Shown here: piece by piece, positions 51,930-60,470 of the stretch
Position numbering within the stretch: position 1 is the first letter of the stretch
Layout: every line of letters starts with the position of its first letter
Assembly (NCBI RefSeq): GCF_003049665.1
Contig: NZ_PYWM01000016.1
Span: 1-64,000 of the forward strand
Length of the DNA: 64,000 nt
Source of the DNA: Lysinibacillus mangiferihumi
Lineage (GTDB): Bacteria > Bacillota > Bacilli > Bacillales_A > Planococcaceae
Direction: 5' to 3'
Program-made: the position numbers and the translations under genes
The notes under the pieces: generated by a model
The model's input: the letters and a program-made list of their open reading frames with translations, nothing else
The model's database searches: none
What the model was told of the DNA's origin: nothing

Positions 51930-54005
51930 CTAGTTCAACGTGATTGCAAATTCCGAATTCGATGCACCAGCAAATACCACCGTTCCGTTCTTCGGCAGTT
52001 TTACTTTGTTATTGCCGCTGACAACAGTAAAATTAATACATAATCCCTTGTCATCATACACCGCAAATGAACTATTTGATGGCAACTCCACCGTCATCGT
52101 TTTCCCTTCTAACGCTTCCGGGATTGTAAACCATCTCGCATGTCCATTTGCTTGTAGTGTAACTTTGGATGATTGGCTTGCATCAAGCGGTTTTAAGTTG
52201 GATTCACTTACATATAAAAATCCGGACATCTCTAAATATTCATCGTCACCTTCTGTATAGAAACGGGATTCCGTCGTATCACGACCACCCATCACAGGTA
52301 TTTGAAGCTGATGCATCGCCGTGTTAGGGCCTGTAATTTTACTGCCTCCCCAATAGCCTTCCATCCCTTCCTTGCTCATTTGGATGGGCACTATTGGTGC
52401 AAAATATAGCAAAGAACTAAATTTCTCACTCACAAGATAAAACTTGACGCCTTCTCGCTTTGTCCATGCGGCAGCTGTTTCCTTCGATAGCACATTGTCT
52501 TCAAGTTTCTCGGCTACATATTGCGTAACCGCTACTTGCCCTAAATCTGGCAGCGATGAATATGTGCTCTCCTTCAAATAAGTACGTCCATTCTTCTCCG
52601 TGACGAAATTGAGCTTGGCGGTACCATTCTCATTCATAAAGCTTCCATCGGCAGTATATATATATTTTTCTTCTGGATTAGATTGCAAGATTAGTTCGCC
52701 ATTCTTCGTAATGTCTATTTTGAAATGACCGAAATTATTGCCGTAAAAACCCGCTTTCTTCGCTAGGTCTTCAGGCATTTTGTCCTTGACTGGCTTGCCA
52801 AAGGATTTGCTCGGCTTGATATCCTTAATTGTACCTTTCTCTTTAAGCGCAGCGAGCAGTATTTCAGTCGCCATCAGTTGATTTGTAGTGCTGATACCGC
52901 CAGATGATAACACAGCCACTGCCATCTTCTGTTCAGGAAGTACGACCAGTGAAGCATGTTGCAGTCCCGTGTCGCCACCTTTAGCCAAACCCTTTATCCC
53001 ATATTCACTAAATGGATATAGTTTCACACTATCCCAGCCAAGACCATAGTTGATAATATTATCTCCATCCTCTGGCCACATTCCTTTTTTATATTCCTCT
53101 TGCTCCATCTCCTGAACTGCCTTGTCAGAGAGGATTCCTTTTCCCTGCCCCATAAATATTTGTGCGAATCGCACCATATCTTCTGCTGTGGAAGAAATCC
53201 CTCCCGTACCAATCACATTCACCGATTCAGGTGGAAGCTGTCCTTGATACGTTGGATAATAAAGTCCTGCCCGCTTATCGTTTTCCCATTCGTCCTGTGG
53301 CGTTTTCGTATGATTTAGCTTTAAAGGTTCTGTAAACTGTTGATGGATAAATTCCGTAAAGCTCATACCGCTGACTCTTTCTACCATTATCTCGGCTAGC
53401 GTAAAACCGTCGTTGCAGTATACTGAGAACGCGCCAGGATCAGCCTTCAATTGTTGGTTGGACAATTGGCGTAACAAGTTATCATGGGCATAAGTATCAT
53501 TATCGTTAAATAAAAAAGTATTACTAAACGTACTACCTTGCAAGCCAGAGGAGTGGTTTAATAGCATACGTGGCGTAATGCTTTTGTAACGCTCATCTTT
53601 CATCTTGAAATCAGGAATATAGTGGACAACAGGTTCATCCAAATCGACTTTTCCTTCATCGACCAATTTCATAACAGCTGCAGTTGCATACATTTTACTG
53701 ACTGAACCAATCCCGTATAAAGTATCTTTAGTCAGCGGCTGTTTCCCTTCCATATCATTCTTGCCTGTCTGACCTGACAAAACAAGTTTACCATTATCAA
53801 TTAGCGCATACTGCACGCTAGTCGTCTCATAGGAATTCGTAAGTAGCGCAGCCTTCTCTTCCGCAATCTTTTTTAGTTCTTGACTAGCTAATTCTTGGCT
53901 AGCCACAACCGCAGTCTGACTGTTAGAAAACGCCAACGCCCCAGTTGGTAGACTTATTGTTAATGCTAGTGTAGCGGCTAACACCGCAGATAATTTATTT
54001 TTCAT
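51930..54005 (-). CDS. Exported serine beta-lactamase-fold hydrolase
   Basis: A 691-residue protein. The signal peptide is MKNKLSAVLAATLALTISLP with cleavage near residue 25. The class C beta-lactamase/DD-peptidase domain has SVSK with catalytic Ser101 and Lys104, and Tyr196 in YCN (196-198), followed by a long C-terminal region with beta-rich segments (about 400-691) typical of the penicillin-binding-protein-like esterase group. It may be a D-aminopeptidase, esterase or peptidoglycan-acting enzyme outside the membrane. AAGGGGGC precedes ATG 54005. It is monocistronic. Confidence 0.85.
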   Translation of the reverse strand: MKNKLSAVLAATLALTISLPTGALAFSNSQTAVVASQELASQELKKIAEEKAALLTNSYETTSVQYALIDNGKLVLSGQTGKNDMEGKQPLTKDTLYGIGSVSKMYATAAVMKLVDEGKVDLDEPVVHYIPDFKMKDERYKSITPRMLLNHSSGLQGSTFSNTFLFNDNDTYAHDNLLRQLSNQQLKADPGAFSVYCNDGFTLAEIMVERVSGMSFTEFIHQQFTEPLKLNHTKTPQDEWENDKRAGLYYPTYQGQLPPESVNVIGTGGISSTAEDMVRFAQIFMGQGKGILSDKAVQEMEQEEYKKGMWPEDGDNIINYGLGWDSVKLYPFSEYGIKGLAKGGDTGLQHASLVVLPEQKMAVAVLSSGGISTTNQLMATEILLAALKEKGTIKDIKPSKSFGKPVKDKMPEDLAKKAGFYGNNFGHFKIDITKNGELILQSNPEEKYIYTADGSFMNENGTAKLNFVTEKNGRTYLKESTYSSLPDLGQVAVTQYVAEKLEDNVLSKETAAAWTKREGVKFYLVSEKFSSLLYFAPIVPIQMSKEGMEGYWGGSKITGPNTAMHQLQIPVMGGRDTTESRFYTEGDDEYLEMSGFLYVSESNLKPLDASQSSKVTLQANGHARWFTIPEALEGKTMTVELPSNSSFAVYDDKGLCINFTVVSGNNKVKLPKNGTVVFAGASNSEFAITLN

Positions 54006-54301
54006 AATTGCCCCCTTAGATATGTAATCGATTTCATTGCTTCTACCTTGTTTAGCAGTATAGCTCAACTAATCTAGATTAGAACCTCTCCTTCCAACTA
54101 ATTTGGTAAATATCCACAGCAAATCTGTTATACACAATATAACACAGTTTTGTTATTACAGTCAAATATTACTATTAATATAAATATCAAACAAAAAATC
54201 TCCACTATAGCTTGGAGATGATGTTAATTTTCTTATGTCCTCCGTTCACACAGTCTTTAAGTGCGGTGATTAAAATAACTGTTAGCGGAGAGAGTTGGTG
54301 T

Positions 54302-54430
54302 TTGAGAGAAATTGGAAAGTAAGAAGAATTAGCAGAAAAATGTGGACTACAAACTTCTTATTGAATAGAAATGGAGCGTGGAGCTAGGAATATTACTTTA
54401 CTAACGTTAGGCAAAATTCCAAAATACGGA
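54302..54430 (+). pseudogene. XRE-family helix-turn-helix regulator remnant
   Basis: One frame reads LREIGK-stop-EELAEKCGLQTSY-stop-IEMERGARNITLLTLGKIPK. This is the classic XRE helix-turn-helix (QEELAEKxGLxxSYIxxIERGxRNxTLxTLxKIAxAL) broken by stop codons at 54320 and 54362. The start region and C-terminus are not recognisable. Confidence 0.75.
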
Positions 54431-54552
54431 TTGGGGGGACGGAGATTTTCTACAAAATGCCCTCGAACATTGGTTAGGGAATTTTATTACTAATAATTTG
54501 TTGTTTCTACCTTTATGTAATATAAAATATATAGCTTAATCCTAAAAAATAT

Positions 54553-54602
54553 CTCCCTGTTGGATAAACAGATTATTTTTTATCTGTCTATCCAACAGGG
54601 AG
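54553..54602. repeat. Long perfect inverted repeat
   Basis: CTCCCTGTTGGATA (54553-54566) pairs perfectly with TATCCAACAGGGAG (54589-54602); the inner ACAGA and TCTGT add more pairs. There is no strong T run directly after it. It could be a terminator for a lost gene or the remnant of a small mobile element. Confidence 0.7.
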
Positions 54603-54894
54603 CAAATCAAATGCATGTATTTCATTAAGAGCGCTACGTTAAATAGCGATTCTATGCCTCGTTTAGCTACTTTGTTAGCTAGTAATATTCTATCTACCCG
54701 AAAATAATAGACCTACGATATTCTGCAAAGATTTATTTTTTACATCGAGAAGCTTCTGGTTTAGGTCAATTTATTAGTGGTACCGATATTGAAATATATC
54801 TGCCAGAATGAAAACTAAATTTCTACTAGTTAACAAACTATGGGCAAACTCAAATTCCATTGAATTTGCCTATAGTCCTAAATCTTCCGATGAT

Positions 54895-57090
54895 TTAATT
54901 ATCAGAGTTAAAGCCTTTTAATAGATCTGCAAACGGATTATTCAAAGGTTCTTCTTCTTTTGCTTGTTGTTTCAAATACTTTTGCACACTTCGCTTATCC
55001 ACTTTTCCGCCACCTTCTTTTTTGCGACGAGCTTCAAAGGCAGATAATTTTTCACGATGTCCACATTTGCATACGAAGATTTGACCATCGCCTTCACCAC
55101 GTAACTCTAGTTTTTTCTTACATTGAGGACAACGAGCGTTCGTTATGCGAGCTACGTTTTTCTTGTATCCACATTCACGATCTTGGCATACAAGCATCTT
55201 ACCTTTCTTACCGTTCACTTCAAGCATTGGTTTGTTGCAATCAGGGCATGATTTCGTTGAAATATTATCATGCTTATACTTCTTATCGCTTGATTTGATT
55301 TCTGCAACTATTTTTTTCGTGTGTTGCTTCATTTCATTGATAAATACTTCTTTCTTCAATTTCCCTTTTGCAATCAACTCCAACTTTTGTTCCCATTCAG
55401 CAGTCGTTGCAGGTGAGCGTAATTCTTCAGGCACTAAATCTAATAGCTGGCGACCTTTTGAGGTAATATAAATTTCTTTACCGCCTCGTTGCTCAATCAT
55501 AAAGGAATTAAAAAGCTTTTCAATAATATCGGCACGCGTTGCTACAGTACCTAATCCCCCCGTTGATTTTAAAGTATCGGCTAACTGTTTATCATTACTC
55601 TCTAAATACTTTGTCGGATTTTCCATCGCAGATAGTAATGTTGCTTCATTAAAACGTGCTGGAGGCTTTGTTTGACCCGATGTTTGTGCAATTAAATGAA
55701 CTTCTAATGTTGTGCCATTTTCGATTCGAGGGAAAACTTGCTCTTTTAAGTCGTCATTCGATTCCTCATCATCAAAGCGGTTTTCATATACTTCCTTCCA
55801 ACCAGCTACAGTGATTGTTTTTCCTTTTGCAACAAAATTTTCATCAGTAATTTTCGCGCGTAACGTTAATTGTTCAAATTCATGTGCTGGGAAAAATACC
55901 GCTAAGAAACGTTTTACAACTAAATCATAAATCTTACGTTCTTTATCATTAAAGTTTGCGAAATTTACGTATTCTTCAGTTGGAATGATCGCATGGTGAT
56001 CAGAAACTTTAGCATCGTCTACAAACGCTTTAGTTGCTTTTATAGGTTTAGATAAAACTTTGTTAGCAAACGGGCGGTATTCACCAATTCCGCATGCTTT
56101 TAGACGTTCTGGTAACGTTGCTACGATATCGCTTGAAATATATCGTGAATCAGTACGAGGATACGTTAATACTTTATGTTGCTCATATAGCTTCTGCATA
56201 ATATTTAAAGTTTCTTTCGCAGAGTAACCAAAAATTTTATTCGCATCGCGTTGTAATTCTGTTAAGTCATACAGCCCAGGTGCAAACGATTTTTTAGGCT
56301 TACGCTCAACTTCAATTACCTTTGCGTTGTTGTTACCTAGTTTTTTAATGATGGTATCGATTTTACCTTTTTCAAAGCTACGGCTATTGCCTTTTGCATC
56401 TTGCCAAGTAAGTTTTAAATTATCTTTTGTTTTTGCTTCAATACCGTAATATGTTTGAGGTTTAAAATTTTTAATTTCTTCTTCGCGAGCTGCAACCATG
56501 GCCACAACAGGTGTTTGTACACGCCCGCAGTTTAATTGTGCATTAAAACGTGTTGTTAAAGCACGTGTTGCATTCAATCCGATATACCAGTCAGCTTCAC
56601 TACGAGCTACAGCAGCATGATATAGATTTTCATAATTTTTTCCTGGTTTAAGATTTTCAAAGCCCTCTTTAATTGCTTTGTCGGTTACAGAAGAAATCCA
56701 TAGACGTTTGATTGGCTTTTTAGTGTTTGCTTTTTCAATAATCCAGCGTGCTACTAATTCGCCCTCTCTCCCAGCGTCCGTAGCTACAATTATTTCTTTT
56801 ACATCATTTCGAGTTAGTTGCGATTTCACCGCATTATATTGTTTACCTGTTTGCTTCATTACAACCAATTTCATGCGTTCCGGAAGCATTGGTAAATCTT
56901 CTAAATTCCATGTTTTATACTTCACGTCATATGCTTCTGGGTCCGCTAATGTTACAAGATGTCCCAGTGCCCACGTCACAATATATTTGTCGCCTTCTAA
57001 AAAACCATTCCCTTTTTTTGTGCATTTTAGTACATTTGCGATGTCACGCGCAACGGATGGTTTTTCGGCAATTACTAAACTTTTTGCCAT
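54895..57090 (-). CDS. topB: DNA topoisomerase III
   Basis: Type IA topoisomerase of 731 residues that decatenates DNA. It has the N-terminal Toprim domain (MAKSLVIAEKPSVARDIANV, then ATDAGREGE with metal-binding acidic residues), the active-site Tyr310 in VLTYPRTDSRY, and C-terminal zinc-binding repeats (CPDCNKPMLEVNGKKGK, then CQDREC; CPQCKKKLELRGEG, then CKCG). The length fits Bacillus TopB. AAAGGAG ribosome site. It is monocistronic; the flanking DNA is poor in genes. Confidence 0.95.
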   Translation of the reverse strand: MAKSLVIAEKPSVARDIANVLKCTKKGNGFLEGDKYIVTWALGHLVTLADPEAYDVKYKTWNLEDLPMLPERMKLVVMKQTGKQYNAVKSQLTRNDVKEIIVATDAGREGELVARWIIEKANTKKPIKRLWISSVTDKAIKEGFENLKPGKNYENLYHAAVARSEADWYIGLNATRALTTRFNAQLNCGRVQTPVVAMVAAREEEIKNFKPQTYYGIEAKTKDNLKLTWQDAKGNSRSFEKGKIDTIIKKLGNNNAKVIEVERKPKKSFAPGLYDLTELQRDANKIFGYSAKETLNIMQKLYEQHKVLTYPRTDSRYISSDIVATLPERLKACGIGEYRPFANKVLSKPIKATKAFVDDAKVSDHHAIIPTEEYVNFANFNDKERKIYDLVVKRFLAVFFPAHEFEQLTLRAKITDENFVAKGKTITVAGWKEVYENRFDDEESNDDLKEQVFPRIENGTTLEVHLIAQTSGQTKPPARFNEATLLSAMENPTKYLESNDKQLADTLKSTGGLGTVATRADIIEKLFNSFMIEQRGGKEIYITSKGRQLLDLVPEELRSPATTAEWEQKLELIAKGKLKKEVFINEMKQHTKKIVAEIKSSDKKYKHDNISTKSCPDCNKPMLEVNGKKGKMLVCQDRECGYKKNVARITNARCPQCKKKLELRGEGDGQIFVCKCGHREKLSAFEARRKKEGGGKVDKRSVQKYLKQQAKEEEPLNNPFADLLKGFNSDN

Positions 57091-57662
57091 ATTTTCATAC
57101 TCCTTTACTTACATCTGTCATGTTAAATATACCACAAGTAATGCGTTATATTTTTTTAGCTACTCTTACTTAGAAGTCCTACTAAGGTGATGAGTGGAAT
57201 TTTCAAAAGTATTAAAGAATGATATTAAGTATGCATAGGAAGGCTGCTAGTTTATCAGGAGCAGCTAGCTTGGCAGAGTGATTTGGATAGAACTTATATT
57301 GGGATGTTAGAGAGCGCGCTAGGCATCCTAGTTTAACGACAATTTTCATATGAAAATGTAGTATCACATTGCAATCAACTGGTTCAATATTCAATGTGCT
57401 GTAGAAGAAATTTTGTATGAAATTGATTAGTTGCGTCTTGAATTTTCTTTTTTTCATCTAGTAAAATGTATATAAGCTAGTAAAATTTTTAACTGTTGTA
57501 TCATTCATCGTTCCATCCCTCATATTTGCCTATATTGTATTCCATTAAGGTTTTATAATTAAACATTTACATAAAAAGTATTTTTAAAACTGCATACTCC
57601 TATTCCCTTAACATATATTGAATTGCCATAATATTCTCAAAATTATAAAGGAGGAGAAGAAA
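57091..57662. other. Gene-free region between topB and a small membrane gene
   Basis: I see no convincing gene. An 81-codon frame (57212-57457, minus) has no ribosome site and unusual composition. Near the end, GCATACT (57592-57598) and CATATATT (57612-57619), 13 bp apart, resemble a SigE promoter for the next gene, with moderate fit. Confidence 0.5.
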
Positions 57663-57797
57663 ATGCAAGCTCAAGACTTTAGACCACGAAATGTGATTAT
57701 TATTACGATTATTGTTGTTTTATCACTTATTATTGGTCACGCGATTTATGTAGATTTTATTGATGTTTCTTCATATGTAAATGAAATCGTTGAATAA
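57663..57797 (+). CDS. Small single-helix membrane protein (44 aa)
   Basis: I translated this by hand: MQAQDFRPRNVIIITIIVVL followed by SLIIGHAIYVDFIDVSSYVN and EIVE. It has one transmembrane helix (about residues 10-29) and a short acidic tail. AAAGGAGGAG precedes the ATG at ideal distance. Possible SigE-like boxes upstream hint at sporulation-time expression. The family is unknown to me. Confidence 0.6.
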   Translation: MQAQDFRPRNVIIITIIVVLSLIIGHAIYVDFIDVSSYVNEIVE

Positions 57798-57916
57798 GTT
57801 CTAAAGTATTCCATTGGTTTTAGGTAACTTGTGCAAAACTGAATCAAGTGAAGCTTTGTGGCAGTCATTAATATGTAAGTGGAATCATGCCATAAATTTA
57901 TATAGTAATAAAAAGA

Positions 57917-57968
57917 AGAATCTGCATAGCACTCTTTACTGTTACGAGGAGGCGTATAGGCAGATTCT
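57917..57968. terminator. Hairpin with T tail before the 42-bp array
   Basis: Arms AGAATCTGC and GCAGATTCT, perfect 9 bp, then T6. It follows the 44-aa gene on the plus strand and could end it; on the minus strand it lies beyond the repeat array. Confidence 0.65.
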
Positions 57969-58001
57969 TTTTTCTACACTTATGGGAGTTTATAGTGCTT
58001 T

Positions 58002-58540
58002 CGCGGGTAAAGTGCTTTACTCCGCGGGTATTCTTCTCCTTTTCGCGGGTAAACACCTTTACTCCGCGGGTATTCTTCTCCTTTTCGCGGATAAACACCT
58101 TTACTCCGCGGGTATTTCTCTCCTTTTCGCGGGTAAACACCTTTACTCCGCGGGTATTTCTCTCCCTTTCGCGGGTAAACACCTTTACTCCGCGGGTATT
58201 TCTCTCCTTTTCGCGGATAAACACCTTTACTCCGCGGGTATTTCTCTCCTTTTCGCGGATAAACACCTTTACTCCGCGGGTATTTCTCTCCTTTTCGCGG
58301 GTAAACACCTTTACTCCGCGGGTATTTCTCTCCTTTTCGCGGGTAAACACCTTTACTCCGCGGGTATTTCTCTCCCTTTCGCGGGTAAACACCTTTACTC
58401 CGCGGGTATTTCTCTCCCTTTCGCGGGTAAACACCTTTACTCCGCGGGTATTCTTCTCCCTTTCGCGGGTAAACACCTTTACTCCGCGGGTATTTCTCTC
58501 CTTTTCGCGGGTAAACCTCCTTACTCCGCGGGTATTTCGC
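58002..58540. repeat. Tandem array, 13 x 42 bp, each unit a hairpin
   Basis: Units start with CGCGG(G/A)TAAACACCTTTA, then CTCCGCGGGTATTTCTCTCC, at 58002, 58044, 58086, 58128 and so on every 42 bp to 58506. Within each unit CGCGGGTAAA can pair with TTTACTCCGCG across a CACC loop. Units are nearly identical, with single-base changes (G/A in the stem, TTCTTCTCC or TTTCTCTCC in the tail) and a more diverged first and last unit. Because 42 is divisible by three, several reading frames stay open by chance. The array ends 7 bp before the stop of the glycosyltransferase gene. Confidence 0.95.
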
Positions 58541-58546
58541 AACCAG

Positions 58547-59614
58547 TCATTTGTGTAGCTGTTTGCGAAGATATTGTTGATGGTCAAGTATGCGTTGATC
58601 GTTTGGTTTATGGTGGCGTGCTGCTTCATTGTGTTCATAGGCATTTTCATAAAGCCGTAATCGATCATATAATAGACTTAATTGATAATGCGGTATCCAT
58701 GTTGAGTATGCTCGTTTGTAAACGCCAATAGTGCAAGGCGTTACTTGTAAAGCTTGGGAATACCAATAAATTGCTTCCTTATTTTTCGATTGCGCCATAA
58801 AGTGTTGGCCAATTCGACAGCATGTTTCCGGTTTTGGTTGATCATACAATAATGATTGAAAAACAGCCTGTGTCGCATTCTTGGTATCTTGTAATTGCTC
58901 ATAGCAATCTGCTAAATTTAAACAAGCTTGAACTTGGGCCTCAGATGTTTCGAGTGCTGTATCTAAAAATGTATGATAGTGATTAATTGCTTCTAAAAAA
59001 CGGCTGTGTTGTTTTAATTCATTTGCATAATGGAAAAAATCTCTTGGCGCAAATGTATATCCGTCTGCTATTAACCGCTCATATATGCGTAGATTACAAG
59101 CTGTTTGTTGCTTTACTGGTAAATGTACAACTGCTACATCACTTTTATAAATGTTACCTGTTACATCCAAAAACTCATGCACCGCTCCCCTCCATTGATA
59201 ATGTCGTGCACGCTTTACTAGACGGTATCTTTTTTCACTCGTTGCTACAGTGCCATCCGCCTCTAGCGTTATAACATAATCCATTGAAACTGCATCTATG
59301 CTTGGATAAAGAAATTGCTTTAATTGTACTAACTTTTGCTGATCTTCAGATGTGAGCACATCATCTGCATCAAGCCACAAAATATAATCTTTCGTTGCTT
59401 GCTGGAAGGAAAAGTTCCGCGCCTTTGCAAAATCATCGCACCACGGAAAATCAAAAATTCTAGAGGTATAGTGCTGTGCAATATCCTTGGTACGATCAGT
59501 TGAGCCCGTATCAATAATATTGATTTCATCCACTACATGTTGGACGGAATCCAAACATCTTTCGAGCAAGCTTTCTTCATTTTTGACAATCATACATAAA
59601 CTAATCGTTATCAT
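58547..59614 (-). CDS. Family 2 glycosyltransferase with TPR-like C-terminus
   Basis: A 355-residue protein. The GT-A domain (about 1-220) starts MITISLCMIVKNEESLLERC and has IIDTGSTDRTKDIA, FSFQQATKDYILWLDADDVL (DxD-type metal site DADD) and WRGAVHEFLD. The C-terminal third (about 225-350) is made of helical repeats of TPR type (AQVQACLNLADCYEQLQDTK, KNKEAIYWYSQALQV, RLRLYENAYEHNEAARHHKP). The layout resembles SunS-like or surface-glycan transferases. It is monocistronic. Its 3' end adjoins the 42-bp array, so that array is probably part of its transcript. Confidence 0.88.
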   Translation of the reverse strand: MITISLCMIVKNEESLLERCLDSVQHVVDEINIIDTGSTDRTKDIAQHYTSRIFDFPWCDDFAKARNFSFQQATKDYILWLDADDVLTSEDQQKLVQLKQFLYPSIDAVSMDYVITLEADGTVATSEKRYRLVKRARHYQWRGAVHEFLDVTGNIYKSDVAVVHLPVKQQTACNLRIYERLIADGYTFAPRDFFHYANELKQHSRFLEAINHYHTFLDTALETSEAQVQACLNLADCYEQLQDTKNATQAVFQSLLYDQPKPETCCRIGQHFMAQSKNKEAIYWYSQALQVTPCTIGVYKRAYSTWIPHYQLSLLYDRLRLYENAYEHNEAARHHKPNDQRILDHQQYLRKQLHK

Positions 59615-59681
59615 TAGGACCCCCCTTTATGTAAGTAATATATGCAGGCTATAAAATTTGCACGCTTTTATCTAAATGCAC

Positions 59682-59710
59682 AAAAAAACGAACGGCAACT
59701 GCGCCGCTCG
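59682..59710 (-). terminator. Terminator of the helicase operon
   Basis: On the minus strand CGAGCGGC pairs with GCCGTTCG (one G-T pair) and is followed by T7. Confidence 0.75.
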
Positions 59711-59719
59711 TTCTCGCAT

Positions 59720-60469
59720 TTATAAATATTGTGCACGCCATTGTGGCTGCTCTTGGTCTGTAAGTTGCCGTTCAAGCTCTTCGTCCCATTTATTTAACAA
59801 GGTATTCCATACACGAACGTAGATAATATCTTGTTCCTTATCGTAAAGAAGAAATTCTAGACATGGAATATCATTGATTTGTTTCGCTTCTGATGTCACA
59901 ATGGTTTCGATTATTTTCTGCGAGCTTGATGCTTCTTGCTCTTCCTGCTGTAAAGCTATAAGCAACATTGCCTCATCAAATTGTTCTTGCTGCTCCGCCT
60001 CTTTATCAACATAACGATAAGGAGGCGGCAACTCATCAAATTCCTCTATCTCGTCTTCTCCAACAGGGAGAATCGCTTGGTGGCATGGACTAAATAACAA
60101 AGTCGCTGTTTCGACTTCTAACTCCTCTTCGAAAATGCCACGTGCCAACTGTTGTTGTCCTTTAGGGGTTAATGTATAGAAGCCCTCCGATTGTTCGATA
60201 AGACGCACGCGAGACATTAATGATACTAAATCCTCAATAAACAGTGGGTCTACTAGTAAAAGCTCACTTAACTCCTGCACATTTTGAAAATTCGCTTCCT
60301 GCATGCTTATTAACAGCATTTGCATCAAGACATCCATCGTAGAGCGACGAATCGGCTCATATGTTACCTCAATGGTACGAATTGGAATACACCAATCCGT
60401 TGCCTTTACTATTTTGACATGACGATTTTGTTGTAACTCTCTCATTAAACGTTGCTGTATTTTCAACAC
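59720..60469 (-). CDS. Companion protein of the helicase, unknown
   Basis: A 249-residue acidic protein. Residues 45-110 (MDVLMQMLLISMQEANFQNV, then QELSELLLVDPLFIEDLVSL and GFYTLTPKGQQQLARG) look like a winged-helix domain. A very acidic linker follows (about 130-190) and a small C-terminal domain with IPCLEFLLYDKEQDIIYVRV and W-rich end. It starts (GTG) one base after the helicase stop, so the two are coupled and probably act together. I do not recognise a named family. Confidence 0.65.
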   Translation of the reverse strand: MLKIQQRLMRELQQNRHVKIVKATDWCIPIRTIEVTYEPIRRSTMDVLMQMLLISMQEANFQNVQELSELLLVDPLFIEDLVSLMSRVRLIEQSEGFYTLTPKGQQQLARGIFEEELEVETATLLFSPCHQAILPVGEDEIEEFDELPPPYRYVDKEAEQQEQFDEAMLLIALQQEEQEASSSQKIIETIVTSEAKQINDIPCLEFLLYDKEQDIIYVRVWNTLLNKWDEELERQLTDQEQPQWRAQYL

Positions 60470-60470
60470 C

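Larger units (their letters stand above)
54006..54894. other. Decayed region between two genes
   Basis: No intact gene. It holds a pseudogene of an XRE-type regulator (54302-54430), a long hairpin (54553-54602), and short coding-like scraps, for example a frame ending GTDIEIYLPE at about 54811. Confidence 0.55.

Noticed and set aside
57212..57457. 81-codon minus-strand frame after topB
   Set aside because: No ribosome site, and mixed composition without a recognisable domain; most likely chance.
58002..58540. CRISPR array
   Set aside because: Units are contiguous and nearly identical over all 42 bp; there are no unique spacers and no cas genes.
57814..58731. Three long overlapping open frames through the 42-bp array (repetitive proteins on both strands)
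   Set aside because: The repeat length is divisible by three, so frames stay open automatically. None has a ribosome site, and one overlaps the glycosyltransferase gene in antisense.
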